Below are positions 15,850 through 24,464 of a stretch of DNA of 64,000 nucleotides, in pieces. The notes under the pieces are model-generated. The model was not told where the DNA came from. It ran no database searches and saw nothing but the letters and a program-made list of their open reading frames with translations. How positions within the stretch are numbered: the first letter of the stretch is position 1; each line of letters opens with the position of its first letter. The stretch is from positions 434,001 through 498,000 of the forward strand of contig CAIKMD010000007.1 of the NCBI GenBank assembly GCA_903828515.1. The letters are read 5' to 3'. The stretch comes from an uncultured Rhodospirillales bacterium. GTDB taxonomy: Bacteria > Pseudomonadota > Alphaproteobacteria > ATCC43930 > CGMCC-115725. The translations under genes were made by a program, and so were the position numbers.

Positions 15850-17028
15850 TTGCGTATCGTTCCCCGCGCGTGGATGAAACAACCGGCGACGCGCGCGGTG
15901 ATGCGCGCTTTGGGCGGCCAAGCGCGCTTCGTCGGCGGCTGCGTGCGCGACACCTTGTTGAAACGCCCGATCGGCGATATCGACATCGCGACGCCGCTGC
16001 TACCCGACGCGGTGATGAAAAGCCTTGCGCGCGCCCGCATCAAGGCGGTCCCGACCGGGCTGGCGCACGGCACGGTCACGGCGGTGATCGGCAAGCGGCA
16101 TTTCGAGATCACGACCTTGCGGCGCGACGTCGAAACCGATGGCCGCCATGCCGAGGTTGTCTTTGATGGCGATTACGAAGCCGATTCCCGCCGGCGCGAT
16201 TTCACGATGAACGCGTTGTCGCTCACCCTCGACGGCGCGGTGTTCGACTATCAGAACGGCTTGCGCGATCTCAAGGCGGGCAAGGTGCGTTTCATCGGCG
16301 ACGCCGCGACGCGGATCGCCGAGGACGTGCTGCGCCTGCTGCGCTTCTATCGCTTTCAGGCGCGCTATGGGCGTGGCGCCGCCGATAAGGACGCGCGCGC
16401 CGCCTGCCGCGCCTCCACGACATTGTTGCCGACGCTCTCGGGCGAGCGCGTCGCCGCCGAATTGCTGAAGCTGCTCGGCGTGCCCGATCCGGTGCCGACG
16501 CTGATCCTGATGGAAAAGGACGGCGTGCTGGCGCCGATCCTCGCGCCGCGCGATCCGGTCGTGTCACGGCGTCTGATCCGAATCGAGCCGCAACCCGATC
16601 CGCTGCGTCGCCTCGGCGTGTTGATTGCCGAGGACCATGACGGCGTCGGGCGCCACCTCAAATTGTCGAATGCCTTACGTGACCGGCTTGTCGCGATGGC
16701 GGCGCCGATCGATCTCGCGGCGGATGCCAGGGCGCAGCGCGCGCTGCTCTATCGGTTGGGTCGCGCGGCCTATGAGGATCGTGTGCTGGTGACGGCAGCG
16801 GTGAGCGGCAAGACGCGCAACGTGAAAGCGCTGTTGGCTTCGGCGGCGCGGTGGCGACCGGTTGCGTTCCCGCTCAAGGGTCGCGATGTCACCGCGCTCG
16901 GTGTCGCGCCCGGTCCGGCGGTAGGGCAGATTCTCGCCGGGGTCGAAGCCTGGTGGATCGACGGCGATTTCAAAGCCGCGCGGCGCGCGTGTCTCGCCGA
17001 GATGAAACGCCGCGTCGCGAAAATCTAG
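15850..17028 (+). CDS. cca: CCA tRNA nucleotidyltransferase
   Basis: A 392-residue class II nucleotidyltransferase/poly(A) polymerase family protein that adds or repairs the 3' CCA of tRNA. The head domain shows [20 protein letters not shown], where GDIDI carries the catalytic Asp pair, then [12 protein letters not shown] and the [20 protein letters not shown] block of the neck domain. The first ATG in this frame is at 15874, but homologues usually have a few more residues before the [12 protein letters not shown] region. A TTG at 15850, four bases after the DUF6111 stop, is therefore the better start. It overlaps the convergent hemF by 4 bases. Confidence 0.9.
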   Translation: MRIVPRAWMKQPATRAVMRALGGQARFVGGCVRDTLLKRPIGDIDIATPLLPDAVMKSLARARIKAVPTGLAHGTVTAVIGKRHFEITTLRRDVETDGRHAEVVFDGDYEADSRRRDFTMNALSLTLDGAVFDYQNGLRDLKAGKVRFIGDAATRIAEDVLRLLRFYRFQARYGRGAADKDARAACRASTTLLPTLSGERVAAELLKLLGVPDPVPTLILMEKDGVLAPILAPRDPVVSRRLIRIEPQPDPLRRLGVLIAEDHDGVGRHLKLSNALRDRLVAMAAPIDLAADARAQRALLYRLGRAAYEDRVLVTAAVSGKTRNVKALLASAARWRPVAFPLKGRDVTALGVAPGPAVGQILAGVEAWWIDGDFKAARRACLAEMKRRVAKI

Positions 17029-17855
17029 GGCCAGCTCACATCGGGCGGCAACGACATCAGGATAGCCTCGACGTTGCCGCCGGTTTTGAGGCCGAACAGC
17101 GTGCCGCGGTCATAGATCAGGTTGAATTCGACGTAGCGGCCGCGCCGCATCCGTTGATGTTGCCGCTGTTCGTCGGTCCAGGTCTCGCGCATGTGGCGGC
17201 GGACCAGGGCGGGATAGATCGCCAGAAACGCCTCGCCGACATCGCGGGTGAAGGCAAAATCCTTTTCCCAATCGCCGTCGAGATAGTCGAAAAAAATGCC
17301 GCCGACGCCGCGCGTCTCGTTGCGGTGCTTGATGAAGAAATATTCGTCGCACCATTTCTTGAAGCGCGGATAATACGTCGGATCGTGCTTGACGCAGGCG
17401 GCTTCCAGCGCCGCGTGGAAATCGCGCGTGTCGGCCTCGTCGGGCACCATCGGGGTGAGATCGCTGCCGCCGCCGAACCAGGTTTTGGTGGTGACGAGAT
17501 AGCGCGTGTTCATATGCACGGCCGGGACCAGCGGCGAACGCGGATGAATCACCAGCGAGATGCCGCTCGCCCAAAAGCGCGGATCGCTGTCGGCGCCGGG
17601 GATCTGGGCACGGAATTCGGGGCTGAACTCACCCCACACGGTCGAGACATTGACACCGGCCTTTTCGAACACCCGGCCTTTGAGAATTCCCATCGTGCCG
17701 CCACCGCCGCCCTCGCGTTGCCACGGCTTGCGGGCAAAGCGTGGCGGCTCTTGTGGGTCGAACTCGGCCTCGATCGCTTCGAGCGCCGCGCAAATGCGGT
17801 CGCGCAGCGCTTCGAACCAGCGCGCCGCTTCCTGCTTTTTCGTCTCGTCGTTCAT
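17025..17855 (-). CDS. hemF: Oxygen-dependent coproporphyrinogen III oxidase
   Basis: A 276-residue HemF, converting coproporphyrinogen III to protoporphyrinogen IX by oxidative decarboxylation of two propionates in haem synthesis. Landmarks include [70 protein letters not shown] and the C-terminal [18 protein letters not shown]. The O2 dependence indicates that the organism lives at least partly aerobically. Its ATG (17855) overlaps the stop of trmL as ATGA. The 3' end overlaps the convergent cca gene by 4 bases. Confidence 0.95.
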   Translation of the reverse strand: MNDETKKQEAARWFEALRDRICAALEAIEAEFDPQEPPRFARKPWQREGGGGGTMGILKGRVFEKAGVNVSTVWGEFSPEFRAQIPGADSDPRFWASGISLVIHPRSPLVPAVHMNTRYLVTTKTWFGGGSDLTPMVPDEADTRDFHAALEAACVKHDPTYYPRFKKWCDEYFFIKHRNETRGVGGIFFDYLDGDWEKDFAFTRDVGEAFLAIYPALVRRHMRETWTDEQRQHQRMRRGRYVEFNLIYDRGTLFGLKTGGNVEAILMSLPPDVSWP

Positions 17856-18304
17856 GATGGGAAATTGTCGGTCTGCCTCAGCGCCTCGCCCAGGACGAGC
17901 GCGGCCGTGATGCCCACGTTGAGCGATCGCATTCCGGCTCGCAAGGGGACGCGCAGCCGCATGTCGGCCGCGTCGTGAACGGCGTCGGGGACGCCGGCGG
18001 ATTCCCGCCCGAGCAGTAAAGTGTCGTCGGCGCGGAACGCGAAGCGGTGATAGGGCAGCTCGGCTTTGGTGGTCAGCAGCACCAACCGGCCGGGTTTCCG
18101 AGCGGTGCAGAACCGCTCCCACGAGACGTGGCGGACGAGATCGACCGAGTCGAGGTAATCGAGCCCGGCGCGCTTCAGGCGGCGGTCATCCAGCAGGAAT
18201 CCCAGCGGTTCGATCAGATCGACGCCGACGCCGAGACATGCGGCGAGGCGCAGGATCGTGCCGGTGTTTTGCGGAATATCGGGCTCAAACAGGGCGAGCC
18301 GCAT
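17852..18304 (-). CDS. trmL: tRNA (cytidine/uridine-34-2'-O)-methyltransferase
   Basis: A 150-residue SPOUT-class methyltransferase that methylates the ribose of wobble base 34 in certain leucine tRNAs. Visible family blocks are [20 protein letters not shown] near the start, [19 protein letters not shown], and [20 protein letters not shown], which forms the knotted SAM site. The ATG at 18304 starts directly before the first strand; a longer frame adds an untypical leader. It is divergent from petA and followed by hemF with a 4-base overlap. Confidence 0.92.
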   Translation of the reverse strand: MRLALFEPDIPQNTGTILRLAACLGVGVDLIEPLGFLLDDRRLKRAGLDYLDSVDLVRHVSWERFCTARKPGRLVLLTTKAELPYHRFAFRADDTLLLGRESAGVPDAVHDAADMRLRVPLRAGMRSLNVGITAALVLGEALRQTDNFPS

Positions 18305-18394
18305 CGTCTTGTTTTCGCTTTCTCTTCTGTGCGGCAGGATGTCGCATGGCCGCAATCGTTCAACACTATAGCTTGCCCGCCGGACGCAATGTTT

Positions 18395-18423
18395 TTGACG
18401 CGCCGCCTTCGCGATTCTACGCT
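18395..18423 (+). promoter_or_regulatory. Candidate sigma-70-type promoter of petABC
   Basis: TTGACG (18395-18400) and TACGCT (18418-18423) are separated by exactly 17 bases. The -35 box matches consensus at five positions and the -10 keeps T, A and the final T. It lies about 33 bases before the petA start, in the trmL/petA divergent gap. Confidence 0.55.
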
Positions 18424-18455
18424 AGAGGACGGTTAGCGAAGCACGAGGGGATTAC

Positions 18456-19112
18456 ATGGCGGATACCGCGCAACCCGGCCCGATTGGCGGACATGGCCAT
18501 GACGGCGAGACCCGGCGCGATTTTCTCGCCATAGCCGCCACCGCGATCGCCGGTGTGGGCACCGCTTGCGCCACCTGGCCGCTGATCTCCAGCATGAACC
18601 CGGCCCAGGACACGCTCGCCGCCGGCGCGCCGATCGACATCGACATCTCCGGCGTCCAGCCCGGCCAGCAGATCATCGTGCTGTGGCGCAGCCGGCCGAT
18701 CTTCGTGGTCCGCCGCACGCCCGATCAGGTAAAAGCCCTCGCCGCCGACAAGGACGCTGCCTCGCTGCGCGATCCGACCTCGGCCGCCAACCAGCAGGCG
18801 GCTTACGCCAAGAACGTCTATCGCTCGGTGAAGCCCGACGTTCTCGTGCTGGTCGGCATCTGCACCCATCTCGGCTGCATTCCCGAATTCGTGCCGCAGC
18901 CCGGCGGCAGTCTCGGCGCGTCGTGGCAAGGCGGCTATTTCTGCCCCTGTCACGGTTCGCGCTACGATCTGTCGGGCCGCGTCTTCCAGAACGTACCGGC
19001 GCCGTACAATTTGCCGGTGCCGCCCTACCACTTCGTGTCCGACACGGTGATCCGCGTGGGTGAGAACCCGCCGGACTCCACCTTCGATTTCAACTCGATC
19101 GAGCAGATCTAG
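18456..19112 (+). CDS. petA: Ubiquinol-cytochrome c reductase iron-sulfur (Rieske) subunit
   Basis: A 218-residue Rieske protein of the cytochrome bc1 complex, passing electrons from ubiquinol to cytochrome c1. A twin-arginine signal-anchor (ETRRDFLAIAATAIAGVGTA) tethers it in the inner membrane. The 2Fe-2S ligands are in CTHLGCIPEF and CPCHGSRYD, and the Cys residues of both boxes can form the stabilising disulfide. The globular domain faces the periplasm. The ATG is preceded by GAGGGG. petB follows after 12 bases and petC after that, giving the standard petABC (fbc) operon. Confidence 0.97.
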   Translation: MADTAQPGPIGGHGHDGETRRDFLAIAATAIAGVGTACATWPLISSMNPAQDTLAAGAPIDIDISGVQPGQQIIVLWRSRPIFVVRRTPDQVKALAADKDAASLRDPTSAANQQAAYAKNVYRSVKPDVLVLVGICTHLGCIPEFVPQPGGSLGASWQGGYFCPCHGSRYDLSGRVFQNVPAPYNLPVPPYHFVSDTVIRVGENPPDSTFDFNSIEQI

Positions 19113-19124
19113 GAACCCGCCTCC

Positions 19125-20360
19125 ATGGCCGCGCTGCAATCGCAAAGCAAGATCGTGCGGTGGATCGACCACCGTTTGCCGATCTTCACCTTCATGCAGC
19201 ATGAGCTGCACGAGTACCCGACCCCCAAGAATCTCACCTATTGGTGGAATTACGGCTCGCTCGCAGCCCTGATGCTGATGATCATGATCGCGACGGGCAT
19301 TTTCCTCGCGATGGAATACACGCCGAACGTCAACCTCGCCTTCGACTCCGTCGAGCGCATCATGCGCGACGTGAATTACGGCTGGCTGATCCGTTACATC
19401 CACATGAACGGCGCGTCGTTCTTCTTCATTGTCACCTACATCCATATTTTCCGCGGTCTTTATTACGGCTCGTACAAAGAGCCGCGCGAGTTGCTGTGGA
19501 TCCTGGGCGTGGTGATCCTGCTGTGCATGATGGCAACGGCGTTCATGGGTTACGTGCTGCCGTGGGGCCAGATGAGCTTCTGGGGCGCCACGGTCATCAC
19601 CAACCTGTTTTCGGCGATACCGCTCGTCGGCAACGAGGTGGTGACCTGGCTCTGGGGCGGCTTCTCGGTCGACAACCCGACGCTCAACCGGTTCTACGCG
19701 CTGCACTACCTGCTGCCCTTCGTGATCCTGGGCGTGGTCGGCCTGCACATCATGGCGCTGCATACCCACGGCTCGAACAATCCGCTGGGCATCGACCGCA
19801 AGGGCCCGCAGGACAGCATCCCGTTCCATCCCTATTACACGATCAAGGACATGTTCGGCGTCGGCGTGTTCCTCACGATCTTCGCGATCTTCGTGTTCTG
19901 GTTCCCGAACCTGCTTGGCGATCCGGCGAACTACATCCGCGCCAATCCGTTGCAGACCCCGCCGGAAATCGTGCCGGAATGGTACTTCCTGCCGTTCTAC
20001 GCGATGCTGCGCTCGGTCCCCGATATCCTCTTCATCAAGGCGAAGCTCGCCGGCGTGCTGGCGATGTTCGGCTCGATCTTCATGCTGTTCATCCTGCCGT
20101 GGCTCGATACCTCGCCGGTGCGCAGCGCCCGTTTCCGCCCGATTTACAAATGGGTGTTCTGGCTGCTCGTGATCGACGTGCTGGTCCTCGGCTATGTCGG
20201 TGCGCATCGTCCCGAAGGCCTCTATGTGGTGATGGGTCGGATAGCGACGCTCTATTACTTCTTCCACTTCCTGATCCTGTTCCCGCTCCTCGGGATCTTC
20301 GAGCGCCCGCTGCCGCTGCCGACCAGCATCAGCGCCGCCGTCACCAAGGGGAAGCCGTGA
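19125..20360 (+). CDS. petB: Cytochrome b subunit of bc1 complex
   Basis: A 411-residue cytochrome b, the membrane core of complex III, carrying both b haems and the Qo and Qi quinol sites. About eight hydrophobic segments are present. The haem-ligand helices are visible as [17 protein letters not shown] and [20 protein letters not shown]. The Qo-site signature PEWY occurs in [18 protein letters not shown]. The stop overlaps the petC start as TGATG, so synthesis of cytochromes b and c1 is translationally coupled. Confidence 0.97.
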   Translation: MAALQSQSKIVRWIDHRLPIFTFMQHELHEYPTPKNLTYWWNYGSLAALMLMIMIATGIFLAMEYTPNVNLAFDSVERIMRDVNYGWLIRYIHMNGASFFFIVTYIHIFRGLYYGSYKEPRELLWILGVVILLCMMATAFMGYVLPWGQMSFWGATVITNLFSAIPLVGNEVVTWLWGGFSVDNPTLNRFYALHYLLPFVILGVVGLHIMALHTHGSNNPLGIDRKGPQDSIPFHPYYTIKDMFGVGVFLTIFAIFVFWFPNLLGDPANYIRANPLQTPPEIVPEWYFLPFYAMLRSVPDILFIKAKLAGVLAMFGSIFMLFILPWLDTSPVRSARFRPIYKWVFWLLVIDVLVLGYVGAHRPEGLYVVMGRIATLYYFFHFLILFPLLGIFERPLPLPTSISAAVTKGKP

Positions 20361-21127
20361 TGCGCGCGTTCGCGATTGCTCTCTTCTCCGTCGTCGCGCT
20401 GGCGGTGCCCGCCTTCGCGCAGGAAGAGGCCATGCCGCCGCTCGATCATGAGAAATGGTCGTTCGACGGTCCGTTCGGAACGTTTGACCGTGGCGCGTTG
20501 CAGCGGGGCTTCGAGGTCTACAGCGAGGTCTGCTCGAACTGTCATTCGCTGAAGCTGATGTCCTATCGCGATCTCGGCGGTCCGGGTGGTCTCGGTTACA
20601 GCGACGACGAGGTCAAGGCGATCGCGGCGCAGAAGGAAGTCACCGACGGTCCGAACGACCAGGGCGAGATGTTCCAGCGTCCGGCGCGGCCGTCCGATCA
20701 TTTCGTGCCGCCCTTCCCGAACGACCAGGCCAATCGTGCCGCGCACAACGGGGCGCTGCCGCCGGATCTCTCGCTGATCGTCAAGGCACGCGAGGGCGGG
20801 TCGGATTACATCTACGGCATTCTCACCGGCTACAAGCCGCCGCCGCCGGGCCTCAAGATGCCCGACACGATGCAATACAATATGCATTTCCCGGGTCATC
20901 AGATCGCGATGCCGCCGCCGCTCTCGGACGACGTGGTGAGCTTCGCCGACGGCACTAAGGCGACCACGGCGCAGGAAGCGCACGACGTCGTGACCTTCCT
21001 GACCTGGGCGTCCGAGCCGCGGATGGAAGAGCGCAAGAAGACCGGCGTGAAGGTCGTCTTCTTCCTCTTGGTGATGACGGGCGTGCTCTACGCCGCCAAA
21101 CGGAAAATCTGGGCCGACGTCCACTAG
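20360..21127 (+). CDS. petC: Cytochrome c1 subunit of bc1 complex
   Basis: A 255-residue cytochrome c1. A Sec signal peptide ends in PAFA before QEEAMPP. The haem-binding motif CSNCH lies in EVYSEVCSNCHSLKLMSYRD, and the distal Met ligand is likely in one of the PDTMQYNMHFPG or HQIAMPPPL segments. The C-terminal anchor is VKVVFFLLVMTGVLYAAK. The start ATG at 20360 shares a base with the petB stop. The gene ends just before the left REP-like repeat that borders the DUF559 gene, so that repeat will lie at the 3' end of the petABC transcript. Confidence 0.97.
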   Translation: MRAFAIALFSVVALAVPAFAQEEAMPPLDHEKWSFDGPFGTFDRGALQRGFEVYSEVCSNCHSLKLMSYRDLGGPGGLGYSDDEVKAIAAQKEVTDGPNDQGEMFQRPARPSDHFVPPFPNDQANRAAHNGALPPDLSLIVKAREGGSDYIYGILTGYKPPPPGLKMPDTMQYNMHFPGHQIAMPPPLSDDVVSFADGTKATTAQEAHDVVTFLTWASEPRMEERKKTGVKVVFFLLVMTGVLYAAKRKIWADVH

Positions 21128-21132
21128 AGGAG

Positions 21133-21197
21133 AACCCCTCGCCCGCGAAAGCGGGAGAGGGAGGGGCCCGGCCTCTTAAGGCCGGGAGGGTGAGGGT
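21133..21197 (+). repeat. Left 65-bp structured REP-like repeat of the DUF559 unit
   Basis: It begins AACCCCTCGCCCGCGAAAGC and ends GGGAGGGTGAGGGT. Two hairpins are present: CCCGC/GCGGG near the outer end and CCCGGCC/GGCCGGG in the centre with loop TCTTAA. Its reverse complement recurs at 21566-21630. The central hairpin carries the stop codon of the DUF559 gene. Confidence 0.85.
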
Positions 21198-21538
21198 GCT
21201 TTTTCAGCAACCTCACTTTTCAACGCTTTCAGAATGCCCGTCGCCACGCCCTCGGGATTGGCGAGCACGTCGTTGTTCCAGAACCGAATCACGCGCCAAC
21301 CTTCAGCTTCCAACGCGGCGGTCCGACGTTCGTCGCGCTCATTCTCGGCGTGCTGCCCGCCATCGACTTCGATCACCAAACGATGCTCGATGCAGGCAAA
21401 GTCGGCGATGAAAGTGCCAATCGGGCGCTGTCTTCGAAATTTGTAACCGTTCAATCGGCGCGAACGCAAAATCGACCATAGACGCTGTTCGGCATCGGTC
21501 ATGGTGCGGCGAAGGCGACGGGCTTCGCGATTGGGCAT
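21176..21538 (-). CDS. DUF559 (Vsr-like) endonuclease-fold protein
   Basis: A 120-residue protein of family DUF559, related to very-short-patch-repair endonucleases and the PD-(D/E)XK fold. The conserved run starts MTDAEQRLWSILRSRRLNGY, then KFRRQRPIGTFIADFACIEH, LVIEVDGGQHAENERDERR and GWRVIRFWNNDVLANPEGV. The probable active-site acidic residues are D in IADFAC and E/D in VIEVDGG. The ATG at 21538 lacks a clear ribosome site; Met13 (21502) is an alternative. The last residues (APSPSRP) and the TAA are encoded by the left REP-like repeat. The upstream region is almost wholly the right repeat. Function is not established for the family. Confidence 0.85.
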   Translation of the reverse strand: MPNREARRLRRTMTDAEQRLWSILRSRRLNGYKFRRQRPIGTFIADFACIEHRLVIEVDGGQHAENERDERRTAALEAEGWRVIRFWNNDVLANPEGVATGILKALKSEVAEKAPSPSRP

Positions 21539-21565
21539 GGCAGAAAGTTAGCATGGCGCGGCGTT

Positions 21566-21630
21566 ACCCTCACCCTCCCACTGCTTCGCAGTGGGCCCCT
21601 CCCTCTCCCGCTTTGCGGGCGAGGGGTTTT
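21566..21630 (-). repeat. Right 65-bp structured REP-like repeat of the DUF559 unit (inverted)
   Basis: Read on the minus strand, its outer arm (AACCCCTCGCCCGC) and inner arm (GGGAGGGTGAGGGT) match the left copy. The centre differs in sequence but is still self-complementary (CCCACTGC/GCAGTGGG). The change therefore preserves structure, which argues for selection on the hairpin. Confidence 0.85.
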
Positions 21631-21688
21631 GAGAGAACGCGCCGCGATTCCGATTGCCGACGCGCGGCCTTGCTGCTTGATTACCGGC

Positions 21689-22561
21689 ATGACAGTGATC
21701 GGCATCATCGGCGGCAGCGGCCTCTATCAGATCGAGGGCCTGACCGACATCGAATGGCGGCGCGTGGCGTCGCCGTTCGGCGAACCCTCGGACGAATTGT
21801 GCTTCGGCAAGCTCGGCGGCGTCTCCGTCGTGTTTCTCCCGCGCCACGGGCGCGGCCACGTCATCCCGCCGAGCGAGATCAATTTCCGCGCGAATATCGA
21901 CGCGTTGAAGCGCTCGGGCGTGACCGACGTGATCTCGCTTTCGGCGGTCGGCAGCCTCAAGGAGGATTTGCCGCCCGGCACGTTCGTGCTGGTCGACCAG
22001 TTCATCGACCGCACCTTCGCACGCGAGAAAAGCTTTTTCGGCGGCGGCTGCGTCGCCCATGTCTCGATGGCGCATCCGGTGTGCCATCGGCTCGGGATGC
22101 ATCTGGCTCATGCCGCGGAGAAAGCCGGCATCGCGGTCAAGCGCGGTGGCACCTACATCGTGATGGAAGGCCCGCAGTTCTCAACACTGGCCGAGAGCAA
22201 TCTCTATCGCGAGCAATGGGGCTGCGACGTGATCGGCATGACCAACATGCCCGAGGCGAAACTCGCGCGCGAAGCCGAGCTCTGCTACGCGACGGTCGCC
22301 ATGGTGACGGATTTCGATTGCTGGCATCCGGATCACGACAACGTCACCGTCGACATGATCCTGAAGGTCCTGTTCTCCAACGCAGATCGGGCGAAAGCCT
22401 TGGTCAAGGAACTGGTGCCGCTGGCCGGCGCCGACGCCGAATGCCCACAGGGCTGCCGCCATGCGCTCGACTACGCGCTGATCACCGCGCCCGAATCGCG
22501 CGACGCCAAGGTGCTGGCGCGGCTCGATGCGGTCGCGGGCCGCGTTCTCAACAAAGCCTGA
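21689..22561 (+). CDS. mtnP: S-methyl-5'-thioadenosine phosphorylase
   Basis: A 290-residue enzyme that splits methylthioadenosine with phosphate into adenine and 5-methylthioribose-1-phosphate, the first step of methionine salvage. The nucleoside-phosphorylase fold is marked by [72 protein letters not shown] and [29 protein letters not shown] carries the Asp residues typical of MTA-specific enzymes. The ATG at 21689 is used; an upstream frame would run into the REP-like repeat. mtnA follows after 4 bases. Confidence 0.95.
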   Translation: MTVIGIIGGSGLYQIEGLTDIEWRRVASPFGEPSDELCFGKLGGVSVVFLPRHGRGHVIPPSEINFRANIDALKRSGVTDVISLSAVGSLKEDLPPGTFVLVDQFIDRTFAREKSFFGGGCVAHVSMAHPVCHRLGMHLAHAAEKAGIAVKRGGTYIVMEGPQFSTLAESNLYREQWGCDVIGMTNMPEAKLAREAELCYATVAMVTDFDCWHPDHDNVTVDMILKVLFSNADRAKALVKELVPLAGADAECPQGCRHALDYALITAPESRDAKVLARLDAVAGRVLNKA

Positions 22562-22565
22562 GACG

Positions 22566-23678
22566 ATGAAGGTCGCCGGCAAAGCGATGCGCACGATCTG
22601 GCTCGAGGCCGACGGCGTTTCCGTCGGCATCATCGACCAGACCCGCCTGCCGCACGAACTGGTCACGCTCACGCTCGCCGATCTGGATCAGGCCGCGCAT
22701 GCGATCCGCGCCATGCAGGTGCGCGGCGCGCCGCTGATCGGCGCGGCGGCGGCTTATGGGCTCGCGCTGGCGATGCGCCACGATGCAAGCGATGCCGGGC
22801 TCGATACGGCCTGCGCCACGCTGATGGCGACGCGCCCGACCGCGGTCAATCTGCGCTGGGCGATCGACGACATGCGTCTTGTCCTGGCGCCGCTGGCGCC
22901 GGCGCAGCGTCTGGCAAAGGCCTATGCGCGCGCCGCCGAAATCGCTGAGGAGGACGTCGCGATCAATCGCGGCATCGCCGCTGCTGGTCTTCCGCTCATC
23001 GAGGTGGCATGGGCGAAGAAGAACAAACAGGGTCGTGTCGACATCCTCACTCACTGCAACGCGGGTTGGCTCGCGGCGGTCGATTGGGGTACGGCGCTGG
23101 CGCCGATCTATCTCGCGCATGATCGCGGCATACCGGTGCATGTCTGGGTCGACGAGACGCGTCCGCGCAACCAGGGCGCCTCGCTCACCGCCTGGGAGCT
23201 GGGCCAGCACGGCGTGCCGCACACCGTGATTGCGGACAATGCCGGCGGGCATCTGATGCAGCACGGCCGGGTCGATCTCTGTATCGTCGGCACGGATCGC
23301 ACGACCGCGACGGGCGACGTCGCCAACAAGATCGGAACGTATCTGAAGGCGCTCGCCGCGCACGATAACGGCGTGCCGTTCTATGTCGCGCTACCGTCGC
23401 CGACGATCGACTGGTCGCTCAGCGACGGAGTGCGCGACATCCCGATCGAAGAGCGCGATCCGAAAGAGGTGACCGAGATTTCGGGGGCGCTGACCGGCGG
23501 CGGCATCGCCACGGTGCGGCTGGTTCCGGCGGGCAGTGCCGCCGCCAATTTCGCCTTCGACGTGACGCCGGCGCGGCTGGTGACCGGCCTGATCACCGAG
23601 CGCGGCGTTAGCGCCGCCTCGCGCGATGGGCTCTTGAAGCTGTTTCCCGAGATGAAAGAAAAACGCGCGGGCGAATGA
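22566..23678 (+). CDS. mtnA: S-methyl-5-thioribose-1-phosphate isomerase
   Basis: A 370-residue isomerase (eIF2B-related fold) that converts methylthioribose-1-phosphate to methylthioribulose-1-phosphate. Key segments: [30 protein letters not shown] with the catalytic Cys, [18 protein letters not shown], and [18 protein letters not shown] with the catalytic Asp. The ATG at 22566 follows the mtnP stop by 4 bases; Met8 is an alternative. No further salvage genes (mtnB, mtnK, mtnD) are nearby, so the rest of the pathway is elsewhere or different. The stop codon lies in the loop of a strong hairpin. Confidence 0.95.
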   Translation: MKVAGKAMRTIWLEADGVSVGIIDQTRLPHELVTLTLADLDQAAHAIRAMQVRGAPLIGAAAAYGLALAMRHDASDAGLDTACATLMATRPTAVNLRWAIDDMRLVLAPLAPAQRLAKAYARAAEIAEEDVAINRGIAAAGLPLIEVAWAKKNKQGRVDILTHCNAGWLAAVDWGTALAPIYLAHDRGIPVHVWVDETRPRNQGASLTAWELGQHGVPHTVIADNAGGHLMQHGRVDLCIVGTDRTTATGDVANKIGTYLKALAAHDNGVPFYVALPSPTIDWSLSDGVRDIPIEERDPKEVTEISGALTGGGIATVRLVPAGSAAANFAFDVTPARLVTGLITERGVSAASRDGLLKLFPEMKEKRAGE

Positions 23679-23692
23679 CCGCCCGCGCGTTT
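23661..23692. terminator. Bidirectional terminator between mtnA and dienelactone hydrolase gene
   Basis: AAACGCGCGGGCG (23661-23673) pairs perfectly over 13 bp with CGCCCGCGCGTTT (23680-23692) around a 6-base loop containing the mtnA stop codon. The A-tract and T-tract ends make it symmetric, as expected between convergent genes. Confidence 0.8.
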
Positions 23693-23712
23693 GGGTCGTC
23701 CCGTTTTCGCGT

Positions 23713-24384
23713 TTAGCCGACGTGCTTGGCGAGGAATTCCTGGCTGCGGCACGCCGCAACCTGGGCGGCTTCGGGATTGAACGAGCCGCGCTCGTCGCAA
23801 TGGAAGCCATGGCCGGCGCCGGCATAGATGAAGATCGGTGCGCCAACTTGCGCGGCCTTGATCTTCTCGACTTCGGCCAAGGGAATGCTCTGATCCTTCT
23901 CGCCGAAATGCAGCATGATCGGCGCCTTCGGCTTCTCGGTGTGGAATTGCGGGATCTGGCCGCCGTAATAGCCGACGCCGCAAGCGACGCCGCTGAGCCG
24001 CGTCGTCGACAGGAAGGCGATCGAGCCGCCCATGCAGAAGCCGAGCACTGCGACCTTGCCGGCCGACTTCACCGAATCGATCGCCGCCTGGGTATCCATC
24101 AGGCGAAGGTCGAGATTGCCCTTGCCGGCATTGGCGCGGGCCTTGTCCATGTCGTCGCCCGCATAACCGGCCTCGAAACCCTTTTCGACGCGGTCGAACA
24201 GCGCCGGCGCGATCGCGACATAGCCGAGTTGCGCATAGCGGTCGGTGACCGATTTGATGTGGTGGTTGACGCCGAAAATTTCCTGAATGACGACGATGGC
24301 GCCGCGCGGGGTGCCGACCGGATCGGCACGATAGGCGTCAAGTTTGAAACCGTCTTTGGCGGTGAGCACGACGTTCTGACCCAT
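23713..24384 (-). CDS. Dienelactone hydrolase family protein (1)
   Basis: A 223-residue alpha/beta hydrolase of the dienelactone hydrolase family. The Cys nucleophile sits in VAVLGFCMGGSIAF, the Asp is probably in HFGEKDQSIPL, and the His is in GAGHGFHCDERGSF. Together they give the Cys-Asp-His triad of carboxymethylenebutenolidases. The N-terminal IQEIFGVNHHIKSVTDRYA block is also typical. It probably hydrolyses a lactone or ester, but no aromatic-catabolism genes lie nearby to identify the substrate. A strong GAGGAGG ribosome site precedes the ATG. A second family member is at 50260-50985. Confidence 0.88.
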   Translation of the reverse strand: MGQNVVLTAKDGFKLDAYRADPVGTPRGAIVVIQEIFGVNHHIKSVTDRYAQLGYVAIAPALFDRVEKGFEAGYAGDDMDKARANAGKGNLDLRLMDTQAAIDSVKSAGKVAVLGFCMGGSIAFLSTTRLSGVACGVGYYGGQIPQFHTEKPKAPIMLHFGEKDQSIPLAEVEKIKAAQVGAPIFIYAGAGHGFHCDERGSFNPEAAQVAACRSQEFLAKHVG

Positions 24385-24464
24385 ATTAAATCCTCCTCGA
24401 TTTTGGTGGGGTTTGGTTTTGCTTGGGGTCGATCATAGAAGGTCGAGCGCCGGATGCTCAAGCC

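Larger units (their letters stand above)
21133..21630. mobile_element. Candidate mobile unit: DUF559 nuclease gene framed by inverted REP-like repeats
   Basis: About 500 bases between petC and mtnP hold a single nuclease-like gene bounded on both sides by near-identical 65-base inverted repeats with outer arms facing away from the gene. I see no target-site duplication and no transposase. The layout resembles other REP-plus-gene units such as RAYT elements, but with a different enzyme. Mobility is inferred, not shown. Confidence 0.45.

Noticed and set aside
18417-20267. 616-codon minus-strand open frame opposite petA-petB
   Set aside because: petA and petB are certain; the antisense frame is His/Asp/Arg-rich with no motif.
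21133-21630. CRISPR-like repeat pair
   Set aside because: There are only two copies, in inverted orientation, framing a gene; there is no spacer array and no cas gene.
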